The notes below the pieces were generated by a model. That model worked only from the letters and a program-made list of their open reading frames with translations. It made no database searches and was not told the origin of the DNA. From Anaerolineaceae bacterium (lineage in GTDB: Bacteria; Chloroflexota; Anaerolineae; JAAYZQ01), in assembly GCA_012514775.1 (NCBI GenBank), contig JAAYZQ010000192.1, positions 1 to 40,437 of the forward strand: a stretch of 40,437 nt of DNA. The letters run 5' to 3'. The first letter of the stretch is position 1; each line of letters begins with the position of its first letter. Position numbers and translations under genes: made by a program. Below, one piece after another: positions 16,280 through 24,768 of this stretch.

Positions 16280-17377
16280 ATGACCAGAGTTCTCGTTCTG
16301 ACCTTTATCCTCGGTGCGTGTGTAGTCGCGGTTCTTCTGAACGTGCTCATGCTTCCCTTCGGAGCCGCGGCCCAGGAGCCAGAGCCTCGCCCCAGCCCGA
16401 CCCCACAGCCCTGGATCCACCTGGTGCCGGATCAGGCCGTGGCAGGAGAAGACGTTCTGGTCCAGGTTACCGGCATTTGCTGGCCGTATCCCGGGTTTGT
16501 CAGCCTGAATTGGGAGCGATGGGACGGGCCGCCGCTCTTGCCCGGTCCCGTCGCGGTCGAGCCGGATGGAGGGTTCGCAGTCGAGATCCGCATCCCCACG
16601 GAGTGGGCCACGCCGGGTAGCCACGCCATCTTGGCCACCCACAGCGCCGGCTACACCGTCGCTGCCAGCCTGGCATTCGCCGCACCGACGCCGACCGACA
16701 CGCCCCTGCCCACCGATACCCCCCTACCGACAGACACCAGGGTGCCGCCGCCCTCGCCCACGCCCAGCCGCACGTCCACGCAGACGCCCACCGCGTCGCC
16801 GACCCTGACGCCGACCCCGTCGCGGACGATGCGGCCGGTGACGCCCGACGTGACCAACACTCCGCTTCCGGCGGCCACGGCACGGCCGGCCGCCACGGCC
16901 ACGCCCCAGCCCAGTCCCCTGGCGCCGACCGGCACCGAGGCCCCAACGGCAACGCCCTCGGCGACCTCCGTGCTTGTTGCCCTCATCAGCGCGACGGCCA
17001 CCGACACGGCAACGTCCACGGAAACCCACACGCCCACGGCGACGCCCAGCGCGACGGCAACGCCGTCGTCGACCCCGGAGGCAACGCCCACCAACCTACC
17101 CGTGCCGCGCGAGACGCGGGATCCTGGCCAGCTCCTTTCCCGGAGCATTCCCACGCCCGGGCCCGCCGGCCAGGTGGAGGCGAGCCTCGTGGAGGCGAGT
17201 CTCGTCGAAGCCGGCCTGCCCCAGTCCGGCTCGCGCTGGGAGTCGGGTTTTGTCCTGGGTTTCATCGCCGCCGTCATCTTGCTGGCGCTCCTCATCATTC
17301 TTGTCCTCCTCGTCCTGGTGACGCTTCTGGTTACCTGGCGGATTCTCCAGATGCGGGCGCGGCAGCGGGTAGCTTGA
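16280..17377 (+). CDS. Pro/Thr-rich cell-surface protein with C-terminal anchor
   Basis: 365 residues. A signal/anchor segment (about 3-30, ending near GAAAQEPEP) is followed by a compact beta-type domain (about 38-145: HLVPDQAVAGEDVLVQVTGI and WPYPGFVSLNWERWDGPPLL). A long Pro/Thr/Ser stretch (about 147-285) has units such as PTDTPLPTDTPLPTDT. Then comes VEASLVEASLVEAG and a strong hydrophobic helix (about 325-350) before a basic tail (RILQMRARQRVA). This is the pattern of a membrane-anchored stalk holding a small domain away from the cell; the P/T region is likely glycosylated (inference). GGAGGG precedes the start. It is probably part of or just after the Tad unit. Confidence 0.8.
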   Translation: MTRVLVLTFILGACVVAVLLNVLMLPFGAAAQEPEPRPSPTPQPWIHLVPDQAVAGEDVLVQVTGICWPYPGFVSLNWERWDGPPLLPGPVAVEPDGGFAVEIRIPTEWATPGSHAILATHSAGYTVAASLAFAAPTPTDTPLPTDTPLPTDTRVPPPSPTPSRTSTQTPTASPTLTPTPSRTMRPVTPDVTNTPLPAATARPAATATPQPSPLAPTGTEAPTATPSATSVLVALISATATDTATSTETHTPTATPSATATPSSTPEATPTNLPVPRETRDPGQLLSRSIPTPGPAGQVEASLVEASLVEAGLPQSGSRWESGFVLGFIAAVILLALLIILVLLVLVTLLVTWRILQMRARQRVA

Positions 17378-17447
17378 GATTCTTCGCTCTCCTCAGAAAG
17401 GCAAAGGGGAAGGGCAGTACTCTAAACAAGATGGCATCCAGGTTGAA

Positions 17448-17473
17448 AGGGGGGAGGCGAGAGCCTCCCCCCT
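17448..17473. terminator. Bidirectional hairpin between convergent genes
   Basis: Perfect 11-bp stem (AGGGGGGAGGC with GCCTCCCCCCT) and a GAGA tetraloop (GNRA class on the plus strand). It lies 71 bp after the P/T-rich gene stop and about 80 bp after the SPFH gene stop on the other strand, where it is followed by TTTC. Confidence 0.7.
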
Positions 17474-17554
17474 ACGTGACGCTGTCAAGTTCTTCCTGCG
17501 GGCGCCGCAAGCCAGGGCGCTCCTCGCGCCCCGGCACCGGCGGCCAGTGTGTTG

Positions 17555-18613
17555 CTAGCTGGCCAGGTAGTCGTCGATGGCCTTTTTGGCGATGCGGTAG
17601 CTGGTACCGATCTTTTTGGCCTTCAGCTCGCCCGAGTTGATGATGGACAGGACGTCGTCCTCGCCGACGCGCATGTAGGTCGCCGCCTCGGAGAGCGTCA
17701 TGATGTCGGGGACGCCGGCGGCCGCCGGAGCAGCTCCGGCCTGGCTGGGCTGACCGCCCCCGCCACCCGCCGCCTGGCTGATCATCTGGGCCATGGCTGC
17801 GCCCATGCCCACGCCGGCCCCCAGACCGACGCCCGCACCCGACATGCCCTCGCCCCCTGCCTGGGCGGCTTCGCGGATGCCCCGCGCCGTCTGGAACTGC
17901 AGGTAGGCTTGCATGTCGCCGATGGCGCCCATGGAAGCGCGCTCGTCGATGGCCTTGGCCGTCTCTTCCGTGGGGCTGATCGAGTTCACGTACAGCGTCT
18001 TGAGCTGCACGCCCAGGTTGGCAAAGTCGTCCTGGACCTTGGCCTTGGCGCCCGCCCCGATCTCGTCAAAGAGGGCCGGCAGGTCAAAGAGGCCGCGGCC
18101 CATCTCGCCCAGGAGGTCGGTAAGCTTGGCGACAATGATCCCCCGCAGGAAGCGGGTGATCTGCGCCGTCTGGTAGATGCCCTGGGCGCCGACGATCTTG
18201 TTGACGAACAGCGACGGGTTATTCACCTGGAAGGAATAGGTGCCAAAGGCGCGCAGTCGCACCAGCCCCAGGTCGGCATCGCGCAGGGCCACCGGCTCGG
18301 CGGTGCCCCACTTCTCGTCCAGGAACTCGCGCATATTGACGAAATAGACTTCTGCCGTAAAGGGCGTCTTCCCGCTGGTGGCCGCCTGGATCAGGTTGGT
18401 GAGCAGGGGGGCGTTGGCCGTGGTGATGGTGTGGCGCCCGGGACCAAACGCGTCGTAGGATTTACCGTCCCGGAAAAAGACTGCCGACTGGAACTCGCGA
18501 ACGATGACCTGCGATCCGAAGCGAAAGTCCCCAGAGCCATACTCCGGCAGGCGCCGGACCATCTCGTCCTTTTGTTGGTTCGGTGCCTCAATAACGTCTA
18601 TAATACGTGCCAT
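17555..18613 (-). CDS. SPFH domain protein fused to an excisionase-type HTH
   Basis: 352 residues. Residues 1-255 form an SPFH domain of the YdjI type, often annotated as virion core protein-like (GSQVIVREFQSAVFFRDGKS, GPGRHTITTANAPLL, NNPSLFVNKIVGAQGIYQTA). A flexible Gly/Ala/Gln linker follows (about 258-300). The last 48 residues (LSEAATYMRVGEDDVLSIIN, then KIGTSYRIAKKAIDDYLA) match the helix-turn-helix of excisionases and plasmid Xis-like proteins (HTH_17). In many relatives the C-terminus is a zinc ribbon, so the DNA-binding-type end is unusual. There is no membrane segment. It follows the coiled-coil gene by 20 bp in the same operon. Confidence 0.83.
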   Translation of the reverse strand: MARIIDVIEAPNQQKDEMVRRLPEYGSGDFRFGSQVIVREFQSAVFFRDGKSYDAFGPGRHTITTANAPLLTNLIQAATSGKTPFTAEVYFVNMREFLDEKWGTAEPVALRDADLGLVRLRAFGTYSFQVNNPSLFVNKIVGAQGIYQTAQITRFLRGIIVAKLTDLLGEMGRGLFDLPALFDEIGAGAKAKVQDDFANLGVQLKTLYVNSISPTEETAKAIDERASMGAIGDMQAYLQFQTARGIREAAQAGGEGMSGAGVGLGAGVGMGAAMAQMISQAAGGGGGQPSQAGAAPAAAGVPDIMTLSEAATYMRVGEDDVLSIINSGELKAKKIGTSYRIAKKAIDDYLAS

Positions 18614-18633
18614 TGCCTTCCTCCTGTCCTTCG

Positions 18634-19194
18634 CTAGTAGGTCTCAGCCTGTAGAATGGCTTCGTGGCGGTGATCGTAGCTGGTGTTGGCCTGGTTGATG
18701 GTCTCCACCAGGTCCTCGATGGCGTCGGCGACGCCCTCGCGGGCCGAGACGGCCGACGCCACCAGGTCGACCTCCGCGGCCACTTCGTCTACAAAGGCCA
18801 GCATCTCGTTGTCGTATTCGTACAGGGCGTCTAGCTGTTCCTCTTTTACCTTCACGGCGTCAAAAAGGCCGGCATAGCCGTAGGAGGCCGTTTTGATGCG
18901 ATCGATGAGGAGTTGCAGCTTCAGTGCCGCACGCTCCAGGTCGTCGAGGTACTCGATCAATGCCTGGCTGACCAGCTTGTTCTGCAGCTCGGTGATGCGC
19001 TTTCGCTGATCGTCGAGCTTGGTGGCCACCTGCATGCGCAACAGCTTGTCGGCTTCGCGCCGCAGCTCCTTCTGTTTGTAGCCCTTGTAGCCCGGGATCT
19101 TGGCCGCCAGGCTCTCCAGGCCACCGAGCGAAGCGTGGACGGTCTCTCGCAGATCTCCCGTCCCTTCCGGTTCCATGCTTTCCCCTTGGTCCAT
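18634..19194 (-). CDS. Coiled-coil protein partnered with the SPFH-HTH protein
   Basis: 186 residues, soluble, almost entirely predicted alpha-helix. It has SLAAKIPGYKGYKQKELRRE (about 28-47), an Arg/Glu-rich helix (KLDDQRKRITELQNKLV), DDLERAALKLQLLIDRIKTA, and an acidic C-terminal half. No enzyme motif is seen and I do not recognise a named family. Co-transcription with the SPFH gene suggests a complex partner, comparable to PspA-type helical proteins associated with SPFH proteins (analogy only, no homology claimed). GGAGGGGAG lies 8 nt before the ATG. Confidence 0.75.
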   Translation of the reverse strand: MDQGESMEPEGTGDLRETVHASLGGLESLAAKIPGYKGYKQKELRREADKLLRMQVATKLDDQRKRITELQNKLVSQALIEYLDDLERAALKLQLLIDRIKTASYGYAGLFDAVKVKEEQLDALYEYDNEMLAFVDEVAAEVDLVASAVSAREGVADAIEDLVETINQANTSYDHRHEAILQAETY

Positions 19195-19306
19195 GGTTTG
19201 TTCTCCCCTCCCATCGGTTTGAAACTGATTTTGACACGCGGCGTGCCAGCCTGGAGCTTGATTCCGGGGTCACGCTGCTTTCGTGGTGCGGCTTTGAACC
19301 GCATCC

Positions 19307-19335
19307 ATTATACACCTATTTTACGCCACAGACAA
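19307..19335 (-). promoter_or_regulatory. Sigma-70-type promoter of the coiled-coil/SPFH-HTH operon
   Basis: Minus-strand TTGTCT (19330-19335), 17-bp spacer, TATAAT (19307-19312). The leader to the ATG at 19194 is about 105 nt. Confidence 0.7.
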
Positions 19336-19385
19336 AAGAATGTTGCCCGGGCGAATGGCATCAAGCTGACATTTGGCTGACAGGC

Positions 19386-20189
19386 CTAGACGCCCAGCCC
19401 CTGGAGCAGGTATCCCACCAGGTAGGCGATGCCCGCGGCCACGCCGCCGACCAACAGCATCTCCAGCCCGCTGCGAAACCAGTTCCGCTCGGTGACAAAG
19501 ACCTTGGCCGCGCCGAGGCCAAAGAGAGCCAGCCCCGAGAGGACGAGGGCCACAGGAAAAGAGACGGCAGGATCGATGGGTGCCACGAGGCCCAACAGGT
19601 AGACGAGCAGCGGCACAGCGCCGGCCAGCAGGAAGGACACAAAGGTCGCCATGGCGCTGCGGAGGGGTTGTCGATCGTCAGGCAACAGGCCCAGTTCGTG
19701 GACCATCATGGCGTCGACCCACAGATCGTGGTCCTTGCTCTGAATCTCCATCAGCGCTTCGGCATCCTCCCGGCTGTAGCCCTTGGCCCGATAGATCTCG
19801 ATCATCTCGACAAATTCCCCTTCGGGAAAGTGCTCGATCTCCCACGTTTCCCGTTCGCGCTCCCGGTCGTAATATTCCCGCTCGCTTTTGAGCGAAAGAA
19901 AGGCGCCCGCGGCCATGGACAGCCCGTCGGCCAGGAGATTGGCCAGGCCGAGGATGAGGATGACGCCTGATCCGAGGTTGGCGCCCGACACACCGCTGAC
20001 GATGGCAAAGGTGGTCACGATGCCATCCAGGCCACCGTAGACCATGTCGCCGATGTATTGGTGGCTGGTACCGCCGTGCTGCTCGACTGCCTGGGTGATG
20101 ACGGCGGGAGCGTGGGCTGCGGCGGAGGCGGCCATGTCTTTTTCAGCGTAGGCCTTGCGTGCCTGATCCAGCCGCTTCATAAAGCTCAT
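19386..20189 (-). CDS. VIT1/CCC1 family transporter (iron/manganese)
   Basis: 267 residues. Five hydrophobic helices and the family signature VYGGLDGIVTTFAIVSGVSG in the first one. A long charged segment between helices 2 and 3 (about 105-165: SLKSEREYYDRERERETWEI, EGEFVEMIEIYRAKGYSRED) is rich in Glu and matches the metal-binding helical domain of VIT1-type transporters. These exchange Fe(II) or Mn(II) for protons across a membrane, lowering cytosolic metal. AGGAGG lies 7 nt before the start. It is a single-gene unit with its own promoter. Metal specificity cannot be read from sequence. Confidence 0.87.
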   Translation of the reverse strand: MSFMKRLDQARKAYAEKDMAASAAAHAPAVITQAVEQHGGTSHQYIGDMVYGGLDGIVTTFAIVSGVSGANLGSGVILILGLANLLADGLSMAAGAFLSLKSEREYYDRERERETWEIEHFPEGEFVEMIEIYRAKGYSREDAEALMEIQSKDHDLWVDAMMVHELGLLPDDRQPLRSAMATFVSFLLAGAVPLLVYLLGLVAPIDPAVSFPVALVLSGLALFGLGAAKVFVTERNWFRSGLEMLLVGGVAAGIAYLVGYLLQGLGV

Positions 20190-20221
20190 AGCAGGTCCTC
20201 CTGGTGATCGTTGTGCAGCAC

Positions 20222-20250
20222 ATTATACCTTGCCTGGTTGAGGCCGGCAA
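20222..20250 (-). promoter_or_regulatory. Sigma-70-type promoter of the VIT1-like gene
   Basis: Minus-strand TTGCCG (20245-20250), 17-bp spacer, perfect TATAAT (20222-20227). Leader about 25 nt. Confidence 0.7.
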
Positions 20251-20316
20251 ATGGCCCGCCTCCCCTGCCCTGGCGGATCACCTGGCTTGTCCGGCTGTGC
20301 GCAAAATTCAAAACTG

Positions 20317-20325
20317 TGGTACAAT
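20317..20325 (+). promoter_or_regulatory. Extended -10 promoter of the 20355-22274 pair
   Basis: TGG followed by TACAAT (20320-20325) gives an extended -10 element. No good -35 is present. The start would be near 20332, about 23 nt before the ATG at 20355. Confidence 0.5.
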
Positions 20326-20354
20326 GGAGACGGAACGTCGTGCGGAGGAAACAG

Positions 20355-20807
20355 ATGCCAAACATCTCAGCGGAGCCCCCTGGCGAGTGGCTGGCACGCT
20401 GGCGTGTGGCTCGCGCCACCGTCGTAGCGGCCAGCAGTTGGATCCTGACCTTGCCCGTGTTGGCTCGATTGTTGAACTGGCACAGGCAAACGGCCACCTG
20501 GATCCAGAACATCCTGGGACCGATAAGCGGCCTGATCTGGGGGCGCATCGGCTGGGTCGGCGTCGGGCGCTATGGCTTTAGCAACGAAGATGCCTTTCTG
20601 GCCGGCGGCCTGGCGGGTGCCGTTGCGCCTACCCTGGAGCTGACCCTGCGGCGCCTGGGCTGGCCTCCCGGCCCGGATGCTGGCTCGGAGCTTGAAGGTG
20701 AGCGACCTTCCCTGGCCGCCTATCCCCTGGCCTGGTTCTGGGGCTTTGTCTTTGGCGGCCTCGTCGCCGCCCTGGGCGCAATCGCCGCTCGCCTGGCTCG
20801 CGACTAG
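20355..20807 (+). CDS. Small membrane protein of unknown function
   Basis: 150 residues. Hydrophobic segments lie near 20-38 (ATVVAASSWILTLPVLARLL), 47-65 and 120-145 (LAWFWGFVFGGLVAALGAIA), with a basic N-terminus and an acidic segment before the last helix. I do not recognise a family. The ATG at 20355 is supported by GGAGG 6 nt upstream; a longer reading to 20211 would place the promoter inside the gene. It ends 3 nt before the SGNH hydrolase gene, so the two are co-translated. Confidence 0.68.
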   Translation: MPNISAEPPGEWLARWRVARATVVAASSWILTLPVLARLLNWHRQTATWIQNILGPISGLIWGRIGWVGVGRYGFSNEDAFLAGGLAGAVAPTLELTLRRLGWPPGPDAGSELEGERPSLAAYPLAWFWGFVFGGLVAALGAIAARLARD

Positions 20808-20810
20808 TAC

Positions 20811-22274
20811 ATGGACAATAGCGTCTACCTTTTTGCCGGCGATAGCCTCGTCGAAGGTGCCTATGGCGAGAGCTATGTCGAGGGTGTGTTCGAGGCGCTT
20901 GCCGCGAAGAACCCGGAGTCCGAACCCAAGGTGATCAATGCCGGCCGCAGCGGCGACACGGTCTCGGCGCTCGAGGGCCGCCTCGATCACCTCTTGCAAG
21001 AATACCGGCCCGACTGGGTCGTTCTGGCCGTGGGCATCAACGACGTCTGGTGGCCCTGGCTCGCCGGCCACAGCCTGGGATGGAGGATCGGGCTGGCGAT
21101 CCGCAGCCTGCGCACCGGCCAGCGGGCAACCCCCGACCTCGATCAGTTTGCTGCCGCCTACCGTTCCCTCATCGACCGCTGCCGCCGGGCAGGGGCGCGC
21201 GTGCTGGCCTGCACCGTGGGGCCCATCGGCGAGCAGATCTCTTTGCCCCTCAACCAGCAGGTGGCCCGCCTGAACGGCGTGATCAAGCACGTCGTGGCCG
21301 AGCAGCAGGTCCCCCTGGCCGACGTCTGGCAGGCTTCCGTGGAAACGCTCTCGGCCCTGCCGCGCGGCTCCGGCTACTTTTCTGGTGAATGGCTCTTTGC
21401 CTGGATGGATTGCAGGCGCTATGCCGCAACCGGCCCCGAGGCCATGGCCCAGCGCCGCGGGCTGCACCTGACCTTTGACGGCGTCCACCTCACCGCTCGT
21501 GGCGCCGCCCTCTGGTCCCGGACCATCGTCGATGCCCTGGAGCGAGCCGAAGGGGCAGAGACGCGCACGTCCCCTGTGGTGCCCGCCCACGTGGAACTTG
21601 CGCGCTGGAACCAGGGACCGCTCGAGGTTAGCTGTAGCCCCGGCTGGGAGCCCCGGGCCCGAGCACTGGCCGGCTGGCTGGGCCAGGCCTACGAGTCGCT
21701 GGCCTCGCTGGCCGGCGTCCGTCCGGCGATCCATCTGGCGGTACTCAATGAGCTGCACTGGCTCAAGAGTGCCAGTCCCGGGGCCTACCCCGCGCCCCGC
21801 TCCTTGTGGGACGGCGAGCAGGGCACGCTGTTTGTGCCCAGCGCCTACGAGGAGGACTACCAGCGAGCTCTCGGGCTTCCCGAGGCAGTGTCCAGCGCCA
21901 CGGCGTGGCCGGTGGCCCTGGCCCAGCTCGGGGAACCTGCCAAGGTGACCGCCCTGGCCGACCTTCTCGCCCTGGAGGAGATGGCCCGCCTCTTCTTGCA
22001 GGATTTGCGGGTCGCCCCCGCCGACCCTGCCCTGGTGCGCCTGTTGGCTGCCTACCTGGCTCAGATCGTGCTCCACGAGCCCGAAAGCGAGGCCGGCGGC
22101 CTGCTAGGCCCCTGGGATGAATGGAGTGCCGCCCTGGCCCGGGCAGGCAACCCCGATGGCCGCATCCGCCGGCAGGCAGCCAGGCTCTACAGGCAGCATG
22201 GCCGGGACCTCGTCCCGTCGGTCACCGGTGGCCAGCCGGCAAGCGAGGTGGCAGCCCTGGCCCGCCAGGCCTGA
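20811..22274 (+). CDS. SGNH/GDSL-type hydrolase with uncharacterised C-terminal domain
   Basis: 487 residues, no signal peptide. Residues 1-235 are an SGNH hydrolase: block I FAGDSLVEG (nucleophile Ser 12), block II NAGRSGDTVSAL, block III VGINDVWW and block V DGVHLTARGAALW (Asp and His of the triad). Such enzymes cleave carboxyl esters or acetyl groups from lipids, sugars or cell-wall polymers. Residues about 245-487 form a second, mostly helical domain that I do not recognise (ELARWNQGPLEVSCSPGWEP, LADLLALEEMARLFLQDL). It has no clear ribosome-binding site, which fits coupling to the gene 3 nt upstream. Confidence 0.82.
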   Translation: MDNSVYLFAGDSLVEGAYGESYVEGVFEALAAKNPESEPKVINAGRSGDTVSALEGRLDHLLQEYRPDWVVLAVGINDVWWPWLAGHSLGWRIGLAIRSLRTGQRATPDLDQFAAAYRSLIDRCRRAGARVLACTVGPIGEQISLPLNQQVARLNGVIKHVVAEQQVPLADVWQASVETLSALPRGSGYFSGEWLFAWMDCRRYAATGPEAMAQRRGLHLTFDGVHLTARGAALWSRTIVDALERAEGAETRTSPVVPAHVELARWNQGPLEVSCSPGWEPRARALAGWLGQAYESLASLAGVRPAIHLAVLNELHWLKSASPGAYPAPRSLWDGEQGTLFVPSAYEEDYQRALGLPEAVSSATAWPVALAQLGEPAKVTALADLLALEEMARLFLQDLRVAPADPALVRLLAAYLAQIVLHEPESEAGGLLGPWDEWSAALARAGNPDGRIRRQAARLYRQHGRDLVPSVTGGQPASEVAALARQA

Positions 22275-22433
22275 CCTGCTATGTGCGGCGGTCAGGCGGT
22301 CACTGCGGCCGCCTGCACCGCGATTTGACGGGCATACCCCGGCCGCAGGCGGCGATCCCCCGCGCTGCCAGCGTCCGTTTGAACCAACCGGGCGCCGTGC
22401 GCGCGCTCCGAATCTCGATCCCAGGAGGTGACT

Positions 22434-24182
22434 ATGGTGCCGGCCAGGTTGCTGGTGGCCCTCGCCCTGCTGTCGTCGATCTCGCCCGTCGCTGCTCCCC
22501 TGCCAGGTGCGCGGGCCGTGCCCGCGGAGGAAGTAGTCTATCAGCTTTTGCTAAACCCCGGCCTCGAAGAATACGAGGCGCCCTACGGGCAATTCCAGGG
22601 CGTTGCCTGTCAGGTTGCCAGCGGCTGGCAGCGCTTCTGGACCGGCGAGGGCCAGCCCTGCTGGACCGACACCCGCGCCTTTGCCGCGAGCGAGCTGGGC
22701 GTCGGTTGGGTGGAGAGGATCGAGGGCGAGACCTCGCAGATGATCCTCTCGACAGAGCCCTACGACGCCGGCCTGTGGCAGCAGGTTGGCGGCCTGGTGC
22801 CCGGCAAGGGATATGGTTTTGCCGCCGCCATGCTGACCATCTTTCAGACTTCGGCCCAGGAGGCGGTGGATGGCACGATGATCAAGCAGGTGGGCATGGA
22901 TCCCACGGGTGGCACCGATCCCCTGTCACCCGACGTCGTCTGGAGCCCGCCCGACGATCACGACCAGGGGCCCTGGGACGTGGACAGCGTTACGGCGGCC
23001 CATGCCGTGTCGTCGACGATGACCGTCTTTGTCCGGGTGAACAGCTTTTATCCCTCAGGGGGACTGCCGTTGCTCAACCTCAGCTTCCTCGACTCGGCCA
23101 TCCTGGCCGAAACGGGGACGGTGGCCGCCGTCGCCCCGGCCCTGACCGCCGAGGAGAGCTTCCAGGTGCGCTGGGACCACGCCGTGCCCTCGCCCGGCGG
23201 GAAAATCCGCTGGTACGACGTGCAATGGCTGGACGAGGCCGAAGGCACGTGGCACGACTGGCTCACCAGGACCGAGGAGACATCGGCCACCTTTGCCGGG
23301 ACGCCCGGACACGCCTATCGTTTCCGGGCCAGGGTCTGGCAGAAGTATCCCAACGGGGCGCACCTCTGTAGCCCCTACGCGCCCGAGGGGGATGCGCGGA
23401 CGTGCGTTGCCTGCTCGGAGGTGCACGGGCGAGTGCTCGCCCACGACGGGCGGCCGCTGGTCGGGGCGACTGTGGCCCTGTCGGGGACCGTCTTCGCGGC
23501 GGCAAGCCAGGCCGACGGGGCATACAGCCTCACCTTTCCGACCACGGCCCAACCGGGAAGCCTTACCGCATCGCTGGATGGATGGTCTTCCCCGCCGCCC
23601 CTGTTCGACCTGGCCCTCGCCCCGCAAGAGTCCCAGGCCATGACCTGGACGCTGACCCTGCCGGGCGATGCCATGGCCAATGGCGATTTGGAGGCCGGGC
23701 TGGACGGCTGGTTGCCGGGGCCGGGGGCCACAGCCGTGGCCCAGCCCGTGCACACGGGCCGAGGGGCGCTCGAGCTGTCGGGCGCCGCCCAGCCGGCCAG
23801 CGCCCGCCAGGCGGCCGCGGTGTCCGGTGCCTGGGAGCCGGCCCTGGCCTTCTGGTACCGTCCGGAGGCTGCCGGCGCCGGCGACGCCCTGGAAATGGTG
23901 GTGGCGGTCACAGGCAACGCTGCGGCGACGGCGCCCCTCACCGGCACCCTGCCCGTGACCACGACCCAGGTCCTGACCCCCTCCCTGGAGGCCACCGGCT
24001 GGCAGTTCTTTTCCTGGCAGCCGGGCCCTCCCGGCGCATTTCTGACCGGCACCGTCACAGTCGAGTTTCGCCTGCTCGAGGACGGCCAGGACCCGGTGGC
24101 GGCCGTCTACCTGGACGAGGTGCGCCTGGCGCCTACCCCCGGAGGGCCGTTCAGGGCCTACCTGCCGCTGATCAGCCGTTAG
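22434..24182 (+). CDS. Secreted multi-domain beta protein ending in YLPLISR
   Basis: 582 residues. A signal peptide (1-about 28, ARLLVALALLSSISPVAAP) is followed by a carbohydrate-binding-like domain (about 32-215, NPGLEEYEAPYGQFQGVACQ). Next come a fibronectin III-like region (about 228-325, FQVRWDHAVPSPGGKIRWYD), a carboxypeptidase regulatory-like Ig fold (about 330-410, VHGRVLAHDGRPLVGATVAL) and a second carbohydrate-binding-like domain (about 415-570, NGDLEAGLDGWLPGPG). No catalytic motif is visible. The C-terminus RAYLPLISR resembles a short tail I recall on many secreted Chloroflexota proteins. AGGAGG lies 5 nt before ATG 22434. Function is unknown; surface adhesion or glycan binding is plausible. 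Confidence 0.78.
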   Translation: MVPARLLVALALLSSISPVAAPLPGARAVPAEEVVYQLLLNPGLEEYEAPYGQFQGVACQVASGWQRFWTGEGQPCWTDTRAFAASELGVGWVERIEGETSQMILSTEPYDAGLWQQVGGLVPGKGYGFAAAMLTIFQTSAQEAVDGTMIKQVGMDPTGGTDPLSPDVVWSPPDDHDQGPWDVDSVTAAHAVSSTMTVFVRVNSFYPSGGLPLLNLSFLDSAILAETGTVAAVAPALTAEESFQVRWDHAVPSPGGKIRWYDVQWLDEAEGTWHDWLTRTEETSATFAGTPGHAYRFRARVWQKYPNGAHLCSPYAPEGDARTCVACSEVHGRVLAHDGRPLVGATVALSGTVFAAASQADGAYSLTFPTTAQPGSLTASLDGWSSPPPLFDLALAPQESQAMTWTLTLPGDAMANGDLEAGLDGWLPGPGATAVAQPVHTGRGALELSGAAQPASARQAAAVSGAWEPALAFWYRPEAAGAGDALEMVVAVTGNAAATAPLTGTLPVTTTQVLTPSLEATGWQFFSWQPGPPGAFLTGTVTVEFRLLEDGQDPVAAVYLDEVRLAPTPGGPFRAYLPLISR

Positions 24183-24190
24183 CCCCAGTA

Positions 24191-24217
24191 CGCCGGTGGC
24201 GTTTTTCCCACCCGGCG
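24191..24217. terminator. Possible terminator hairpin
   Basis: CGCCGGTGG pairs with CCACCCGGCG (one bulge) around a T-rich loop, 8 nt after the preceding stop. On the plus strand it is followed by A-rich sequence rather than T, so termination is uncertain. Confidence 0.35.
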
Positions 24218-24268
24218 AAAAATGTGTTAAAATAGCCCCATTCATCAACCGTCGGGGGAGGATCTGCC

Positions 24269-24754
<486 letters not shown>

Positions 24755-24768
24755 GGTCTGATCGGGAT

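Noticed and set aside
20367..22076. 569-codon open frame on the minus strand
   Set aside because: Antisense to the SGNH hydrolase, whose catalytic blocks are intact.
22308..22353. Terminator from the 9-bp inverted repeat GCCGCCTGC/GCAGGCGGC
   Set aside because: The loop is 28 nt and no T-tract follows; such GC-rich pairs are expected by chance here.
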